This document shows positions 27,189 through 36,600 of a DNA stretch of 64,000 bases, in pieces. The stretch's first letter is position 1; each line of letters begins with the position of its first letter. Source of the DNA: Marisa cornuarietis (lineage: Eukaryota > Mollusca > Gastropoda > Architaenioglossa > Ampullariidae); contig SMMW01000622.1 in NCBI GenBank assembly GCA_004794655.1, forward strand, positions 10,606,501 through 10,670,500. The letters run 5' to 3'. Below the pieces are notes generated by a model. That model worked only from the letters and a program-made list of their open reading frames with translations, made no database searches and was not told the origin of the DNA. Both the position numbers and the translations under genes were made by a program.

Positions 27189-30100
27189 ACCCGCGTCATT
27201 TGGTCTAAATCTCACCACAGATACGGTCTTTGGTATAACATTACAGATGCTATAAGTAGTATGGTCCACGATTGTTTCTTCGGACAAGTCAGCATGGTGT
27301 GGGTGGTGGACTTCACAAACAAAGTACTGCCAGAAAAGAGCAAGGATTTATGTTAAAAATCTGAAGGGGGTTTCATCCAGCTACTATTTTCTCGTGCAAT
27401 TTCCATCTTAAATAAAAGTTATTTCAGCAGCAAACAGGAAAGAGCTGTTTTCAGATCACGCCTGCTTGATATGACAGCGATACGGCGGTGGACTACGTTC
27501 AAATACGGTCACCCTGACCCTAGTTTACAGCAGTCTCTCCACCTGTCCTACCCCCCTACCCCTCTGCAACACCCGTCGGCTGTACTTTGAAATTTTGCGA
27601 TGAACCGGCGATTTCCATGGTGAATTTAATGCGAATGGAGGAGGGGGGAGTAAGGAGGGGGGGGCATAACTGATAAAACGTTTGCTGTCGTAATGGCAGT
27701 GTTCTCGGCTCGGCGCTCGAGTCCTGTCTGGAAAATAAGTTCCATGTTCACCGCACCGGCCGACCGCCGGAATCAGCCCTTGAAAATCAGGGAACCGCAG
27801 CCTTTGCGTGACTTTCAAAAAAGACGCGCGGCAAATACAGATCCGCCAGGCTGGCGAAATATCTTTGAAACCCAGCCTCACTCTGCAAGCTTTGTGTTAG
27901 CGTTGGCCTTCCATGCTCATCGATTAACTGGCGTGTGTGTGTGTGTCGTTCTTACGAAACACAGAGAGAGAGAGATCTCTGAAAGTGTTTTTACCCATGA
28001 AAGCCTGTACTATCCTCTTTATTTTGTACAAAACAGAAACACTCGATATCAGGATCAAAGTTTATCATGTTTTTAAGGTAAAGGCGGAACCTATGGAAGA
28101 GATCGATGTACTGAGCTCGCAGAACTATTCGTCAAACATGACAATTATGGACGAACATTTATCAAGTTTGGCAACGTTTTCGTACTATCGCCTTGTTAAT
28201 ACTTCGCCACACTTGGTCAAAGAATTCATCAATAATTATCTGTCCTGTTAATAACGACATGAAAGCACGAAGCCCTCACATTAGTTCTCCTCGTGGATGT
28301 TTGTGGTTTGTGGTGTGCGCATGCGCAATAATCCGTTTGATAAATGGAGTTAAATGAATATTTATTTTCAACAGAAATCTTAAAAAAATAATTTTCAAGA
28401 AAACGGAGAAAAAAATGTGGCTGGTTTCTTGCACTAGCGCTGAGACTTTAATTATCGGAGTCAGCGGTCCATTAGAGAGGTGAGTCCATATATAGCCCAT
28501 GCTACTTGTCTTTTGACGCTGACCACAGGCACAGTCCTTGGTGACAACGACTGCTATGAATACTGAACAGTACAGTAATAACCGTGCATACTGGATGTCG
28601 TGCGCGTGAACCAACTGACAACGGGACTCGTCTTTTTCCCAAGGGGTCATTACGGATGGGATCGAGACCTTTCGGCTTTTGGGTGGCTCTTTCAAAGCAA
28701 TAAGCCCTGCGGGGGTGCGACGCTTTTTCTCTTCCCAGAACTGGGGACGGGGATGTCTGTCTTTGATCTCTAGCAGCTTTCTCCCCCAAAACCGATCAAA
28801 AAACGCAGCTGAACACATAATGGCGAGCAGCAGTTCGACATGAAGGAAACTGTACGAATTAAACTTGACAACATTTGGCACAGCTCCAAAAAAGACGGGA
28901 AGAAAGACGCATCAGCTAACAGATGGTGGGGTCCGCTTCGGCGTTTTTTGTTTTTTTTTTAATCGGCGAAGCCATCTAGTCAAACATTCGTATCCAAACG
29001 GCCCCATTACTTCTTCCTCGACACGCCCTTTTTCTCATCTGTCAACACCCCCTTGCACCACTCAAACCTGTGAACAACTTTCGACAGGTACCACTGTCCG
29101 CAAAACGTACACTATTCACAAAGGAGGATCACCTGTTTATCGCGGAGCATTATCGGGTAAAGCCTGTTTATGCGTTTGATGCTTCAGTGACTGCGTGCGA
29201 TTCACAAAACAACTGAGTCCACTACCTTAAAAGAAATGTTTTCCACCAGCGTTTATTACTGGTCGGGTTTAGTTTATAATCAAGTAAATCGAGCCTTCGG
29301 TAGATCTGGTCTAGCAAATTAATTACTGTCGACTGACGTGCACTCAGCGCGTTCGGATTTGATAAAGAGAACCAGGAGACTGAAAGCTGAGGTGCGTTCC
29401 AAACGACACGAAAGATGCCGGAGTCCGGCATGAATGAGACCCCTAATGGATTTGGGGAAATCCCCGACGTCGTCAAAATTAGTGTCACACCTTTCTTAAC
29501 CCGAGACAAATTGTCGAATATGTGGCTTTGTTTGGCAAAGTTTTTATCTATCATGCAAAACTGTGCCAACCATATTCACAAATTAAACGATAATATGTCC
29601 GGTTATGATAATGTGTCCTTCGGAGTGTCAAGTGTCAGAGGTAACGGAAACCTGAAAATGAGAAATTATGCAGTCTATAAATAGTGAAAAAAATGCTAAA
29701 ACAGAAACTCCTAAACTTCCAACAACGTTGGCTTTAAAGGAGGGAACCTGACAGGAATTTGGCGAGTGCTGTTTCCCACGGGGATGAGACTGCTGCCGAA
29801 GCACGCGCTGTTGTGGACTTTTTGCTGGGTGAAGGAAAAGAAGGGTGTGCAAGGCGAAGTAGAGGAACTGGAAGTCAATCGCTGGATTAAATAGTTTTTT
29901 TTATTGTTGTTTATGTCTTTTCCTTTATTTGAGTTTTCCTAGAGGGCACGAAACACAAAAGGATTTGATAAAGGATAAACAGCACGCACATGTGTGCGCA
30001 TGCGTGCATGCTGAAGAAGACAACGAAGAAAAAAAATAATAAACCTAGAAATTCTGTTTAAAAAGTAATCCGAAGAAGATGCATTAATGACACCGCGCCT

Positions 30101-30525
30101 TCACAAGAAAATAACCCCATGCCGTTCGTGTCACGTCGTCACGTCGTATTTTTAATGGCGAAGTAAATCAATACGGGATTACTAAAGTCTTCGCGCTCGA
30201 AAAATGACATTTCTGTCGGTGACAGCGGATGATATGATAAGGACAAAAAAAATGCAAAGAACAGCACTCTTTTAATGCCCAAAGAGTAAGGTTCATTGTG
30301 CACTGCGGTTCAAGCACGAAAAGATTTAAATGAAGGAAAAAAAGTAAGTTGAATCGGACATCCCTTCGCTTCAAAATCCCATGTCCTTGGAAAAAGAAGT
30401 TTCGAGAGAGAGAGAGAGGATAGAAAAGAGCTAAAAAGAATACAGGGTAAGCAGATGATATCTTCGTTTGAATTTGGGACCCGTGGTTCAATAATCAATC
30501 GACGTAATCATAAACGTTGAAATTG

Positions 30526-30561
<36 letters not shown>

Positions 30562-33500
30562 CTCCTATTACATAAAATGATCGATGAGTTTGTCAGCCTT
30601 AGCTCAGTGATTGGTGCTTTTGCTGTGTCGTCGGAAGAAATCAAGAAACTAAATTAATCAGACTGAAAAATGTGCAGGTACTAATACCGATCACATAATG
30701 CTTCTGCGTTGCTAAAGGGGGATAATTACACAAACGTATTGAAGATGAACAGAATACGCTTTTTGAACGTTAAAAAACATCACTCAACACCCATGGTGGT
30801 TGTCAAAACTGACGGCTATCATGGTAAAAGCCTCGCTGGGCCATCCGCGCTTAGTGTCAGTAATTAACAAGAACACAAAACATAAGAGAATGGGAGGAAC
30901 AAGAGCATGCCAACCATCAACACAAGTTCGATAACTCCCACAAAAAATGCCGCTATGATAAGATTGTCGATGTTTGAAGAGAAATGCTTGCATTCGGGTA
31001 ATAGCGGAGAAAATGGAAAGAAACTGTTATTTTATGAGACATGCATGCACGCCCAGAACACTCTAAACAACTACTATTGTTCCCTTCCCTTGCTATGATT
31101 CTCTTCTTAACAACAACAGAAAACAAGAAATTAAAAGAAAATCCAACAAATAGCATCCCTTTTTTTCTTTACTGTCGCTTTTTACTCAGCAGTCAGATAG
31201 TATTTCTATCGGAAACTGTAGATTCGACTTAATTGTGTTCGTGAAGCGATCTGAACTTCGCAGCCTCCCCCCTTACACATACATCGAGATGCCAAAAAAA
31301 TAAATAAATAAAAATAAATAAATATATTAAGTGCCCACGTCGGTTTTGAGATTGACAAGATATAATTGGTAAGTAATAAGCTAATGAACGTTCGGATATG
31401 GGTTGCCACCTAGAACTACTGCTATGGACTGGAGGTAAAGAACTTTGGGTAGCTAGTGTGAAGCTGAGACCACCACCACCCCCCCCCCCACTAAAACAGG
31501 AGCAAACGCTGGAAAGTCTGCCGATAACTTACATGTCCTCGCCTTGTGTATGGCTTACATCTATAGGGCCTGCACTCAAGTCACTGTAGTTTTCTGCGGA
31601 GAGATTTCACAGCACCATATCAGGCCCCTTGCAAAAAACGATCAACTCCTGTATAATGAGACTTAGGTTTCGCCTCCAGTACCAAAAAGCTGACGTGTCT
31701 GTTCCTGTATCATGCACCTCCACGTAAAGAGGATGACGTACAAAGAGGTTCTCCTGTAGCCTCCTATACAATGAGGTTCACTCGTCAGCTCCCGTTACAA
31801 AGAGGTCCGCCTGACAGTTCCGTCATGCGCAAGTTCTTCGTGTCGTCTGCTAGACTTCCTCTGCCGAAGTGTCCAAAAATGTGATCACTAGACTTCCGGT
31901 TTCTGGTCAAGCGAGAAAGAAAGGGAAGTTTCCCATAGAGAAGAAAAAGAGTAGAAAATGGAGGGCATCTGGCAGACACAATAGTTAATGAAATAACAGT
32001 CCCCAGGCGAAGAAGCCAGAATGAGACCCAATCACCAAAAAGCGAGACAAGAGTAGCACTAAAGAAGTAGAAAAGGGAGACCATTTCTCTGCAGACTGGG
32101 ACCTAGATAGAGGTCAGAACAGGGACCAGACTCTGACAACAGTATTGCAGTTAATATAATAATTAGGATGCCTGGAGAGTGCTGAATCCCAGAATGGGGC
32201 CAGGCTCTCTGCGAGTCATCTTATCAGTCTAAGCATACGGAATAAAAAAAAATAAAAATAAAAGTTGATTGAAGAGTGTTCAAGGGAAAGTTAGTACTCA
32301 CTCTCTCACGCACACACACTCACTACGCAATACCCCGATCCCTTCGAACTGCATTGGAAGAGGTGTTACCGTGGGAGATATTTCAGGAGTGTGAAAGTGT
32401 TTAGTGCCCGTTTGGCGATTCGATTTTTCGAAGTGTTTCATTTTTCATTTATTATTGGATTTTTTTCCTCATCTTGATGGATTTTGTTTGTTTACTTTGT
32501 TTGTTTGTTGTTTTCTTAGAGTGCACATGAACTGCATTAAAAGCACCCTCGTCTTCAACTTCTTCAGGTATATTTTAGGGTTTACTAACGTCTACGTACT
32601 GGTCGTTTACGATTCATATGAACCATGGGATTGAAGACAGACGAGCAGCCAGGTACATGCCTGACTGCAGACGCGCTCATTTCTCATTATTCTTGAGCCT
32701 CTCACACCTACCCGAGCGCAAAACACTCGGGTATCCACGCGACAACCGAACTTACAGCCCCTACATCCGAAACTAAAATTACCACAGTTTGCATGTAGGC
32801 AAGTTCAACACTCATGCATCTGCTGGTAGTCTGACCAGATCATGAAGTACGTGCTTTTAAACTGATGAAAAGTTACTGAAAAGTAAATCTAAACTATGGC
32901 TGCATATGAAAGTACTTCTCTGCAACTGTAGGTCTGCGCTGATTAATGTATGAAAATAAGGTCGAGATTTATCTCAGCTTACATACCGGAAGGTACAGAG
33001 GCTGTAGTTTAATCTCGCTTCAAACCTGGAAGAAATAAGGCTAAGGAATCGTGACACACAGGGGAAACAATTCGCCTCCGACGTCAGTGTGTCTGTCATA
33101 GCGATGAAGCAATTATCAGACAAAAATGGAGATCGAAACATGTGCGTTCGTGCACCCGCACGCATGAAAGAGAGAGAGAGAGAGAAGCTTGTTATCAACT
33201 TTTTAAAAAGGGTCCTCTGGAAAAAGAGAAAAGACAAACTGGAGATAATGAACGAGAAAGATGGCGGTGCATGTGTGTGTGTGTGTCTTTCAGTGAGTGA
33301 AAGGGGAAAGTGTGTGTGTGTGTGTGTTTGAAAAATATGTTTGATGAAAAATCTGTACTTGCACCCCATTTCATCTTCACATCTGTTACTAATCTCTTTT
33401 GCATGAAAGAGAACCAGTAAAAAAAATGACATGTAACTTTCCCCCAGAGACAGAGTTAAACACTTTCCAAAAATAAACTTCCATCACCATTTATATAACC

Positions 33501-33568
33501 AACACGTGCTTAAACAAAAACGAACTCTTAATCACAATTTGTTTTTTTAAAACACATAATTACATGCG

Positions 33569-33601
<33 letters not shown>

Positions 33602-36600
33602 CACACCACACCACACCACACAACCAGAACAAACTGGCAGTTTGATGTTTACGAGTCTGCTTTCGACAAGGAAGATAACTTGCTGCCTTCACAGTGGCAC
33701 AGACCGGCTTGAAAAATTCGTTTAACGCTCAACGAAAAGGACGCAAAAGGATTACCGGAAGGGCGATAAACAAAAGTTAGCCACATCCATGTTTCCACTA
33801 CGCACATAAACACAATTCTACCTCACTGCAGCAAAAAAAAAAAAAAAAAAAGAGAGAGTGAGAAAGTAAGTCCTCAAGCTTCTGCCTCCAGTCTCTATGG
33901 TAACCTAAGCGACAATTTTGCCCCCAAGTGGAGCCGACGTTTACTATGGGGCGCCAAGAAGGGAATTTTCTCAAATTTGCTATTTCTAGCTATACATTGC
34001 AATGTATAATTATAGAATGCAATGTATAGCTATACATTGCATTTTATACTTATAGATTGCATTTTATAATTATAGATTGCATTCTATAGCTATACATTGC
34101 AATGTATAGTTAGAGAGAGAAAAACTCGGTAAAAACCGAAGTGTTTCATTTATATTATACTCAGAAGTTGCTATCCAATTCATTTTATATATACCTTTCA
34201 ATTCTTTAGCTATAGAATGCATTCTAGCTATACATTTGAAATCTATATTTATACATTGCATTCTATAACTTCTGACTTGCAATGTATACGGAACGAGGCT
34301 GGCTCATTTGCAATTTGGAAAATACATACGTTATCCTGTATGGGCGTTATTGTAAGTGGTTCACCGGTAAAACGTTTGTCACGAAAATAGTGTTCTAGTT
34401 TGTGGGTTCAGATCCCTCCATTGCACAAGTTCGTTCGCCAAGTGTGAGCGAACATAAAATACCAACAACTACCCAGCTACTGCCATTAGGTGCATGTGGT
34501 ACTGAAGTGTGAAATTCTTCTGCTCGCTCGCATTCTCCTCCATGCAGACTTTTCCAAACACCGCTGACAGCCCCGTGAAACCCACCTGCATGCCGAAGAC
34601 TACCTCGCCGTATCGCGCGCCTGGAGGTCAGCTTCGCTAAGGTTCAAACTGTGTCACCAATGTCCGCGCCATTTTGTTTTGAGTAGAAGAGCAGCTTTCC
34701 GTAATAATACCTTCACTGGTCAGCACAACAAAGAATGGACAGCAGAAATAAGGCTACGCTGGCAGTGGGCGAGAGTTTCAGATACACAGGCTCAAGAGAT
34801 GGTGTACAACGCGACGCGCATGCAAACACAACCGCGACTGCCTGCCACGTCGCCGTTCCATTGCCTGTACTTACTTTGTCGGCAGCACTGTCCAACTCAA
34901 TTAATCTGTGAAAAAAAAAACACCGGAAGAAAACCCAAACAGGCTTTGATTTGTGCAACATGGCCCAAGCCATATCTTCTTTTAGCTGCTTTGTCCTTCA
35001 TCCCTTCCTTATGCAAGTAGTCCCAGTACATACTTAAAGGGGTGGGTAACGTCCGGCCCGCCGGGCCTTGCGGCCTGTGAAATCATTTGCTCCGGCCCGC
35101 CGGCAATCGCAGATTTCAATAAATCTATAAGCTTTCTTTCATAGCAGCATAAATGTATATTAATTGAATAATAATAACGTAAATTTTAAGGGACAAGCAG
35201 GGAACGTCCATTAGGGGATAGATATGACACATTCGAGCACATGAGGGGATATACATGTATGCTTCTCGTCGGTTGCCCGCGGCCTATATGGGCAATTTTG
35301 AAGAATTACGCATGCATGTGACCTTTAATCCAAGCCGAGGGTAGACTGCTTGTGGTTTGATGCTGGCTGTTGATACACGTAGCGTTCTTCGACCATATCG
35401 GCTCATACAATAAGAAAAGGATTGTCGACATTGCTGTGTACACTTCATGCCTACAAGTGTCCAGCATTATCCTCTGATGGATTTCTAAAGGACAAGCAAA
35501 TCAAAAAGCTTTGGCTGGTAATAGTCATGATGATGATGATGATGATGATGATGATTATTATTATTATTATTATTATTATTATTGTAATTTCACTGCACAG
35601 CTACAAACAGATGTTTTGCTAAGCTTTTTATAGTGGCAGAGTATATTTTTCGTACAAAAAGTCTGGGATTGCACACGTTGAAAAAGTGTTAAGACGCTGT
35701 TTGTGGCGAAACTACAACTTGATTAAAAAGACCAGGTTAATTTTAAGTAGATAATTTTATACGGCCAGCAAATAATGTTGTAAATATCAAATTGGCTCTT
35801 GGAGGAAAAAGGACCCCCACCCCTGGTATACAAGTATTTTCAACTGTCCCATTGCTGAGTTGAGTCGAGCACACACACACACACACACGCCGCGCTGCTC
35901 GCACGTATGCACACACTAACAGAAGAGAGCAAAGAAGGAGAGAGCGGGAGTTGTATACAGAGACCCGAGGCTGCACTTTACCAACGGGCCACGGGATTTG
36001 AAATGCAGGCACTTCGATCTGTTATCGAGCAGATGCAAATGAACTCCTTCTCGCCTTAATGCTTCGCCTCTGACAGGGGACTGTCACTCTGCCAAGCCGA
36101 AATTTTAAGAGCTGTGTAAACCTTTCGCTGACACTGAAAGGATACGCACCGGGTGTCGGAGTCAAGTGCGGAAAAAAAATAAGAGAGAGATTCTAGCGCC
36201 CGTGAGAGATGGCTAATACTCTGGCACAGCCTCCTCCACAGCATCTTTGTTCTTTGTTTATCCCACTGCCGTGACCGCATCCAGGGTCCCCAGGCCCTAC
36301 TTTCGACGGGGAAGTAATCCACCCTTTCGATGAAAGTGACGGAGAAGGGAAATCCGGTCGAAGAGAGAACCACTGAGCGTGTTAGGGTCAAGATTAAAGT
36401 TTACCGGGGCTTTTCGAGACTTTTCCTCCCGTTTTGCCGATGCATCCATTATCGTGCATCCGGAAGTAGTCTCCCTCTGCTGAACGAAAGCAGTTAGGGA
36501 TCGGGATGGTGCCGGAAGCTGACTAACAGCAGCCTCAGACAACTTAAAGAAAGGGTTGTCTTCCTTTTCTATTTTATAACGATGGCAGGTTGTAGTTTTT

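Noticed and set aside
28276..28881. 201-codon minus-strand open frame in intron 1
   Set aside because: No recognisable protein features; probable chance frame within an intron.
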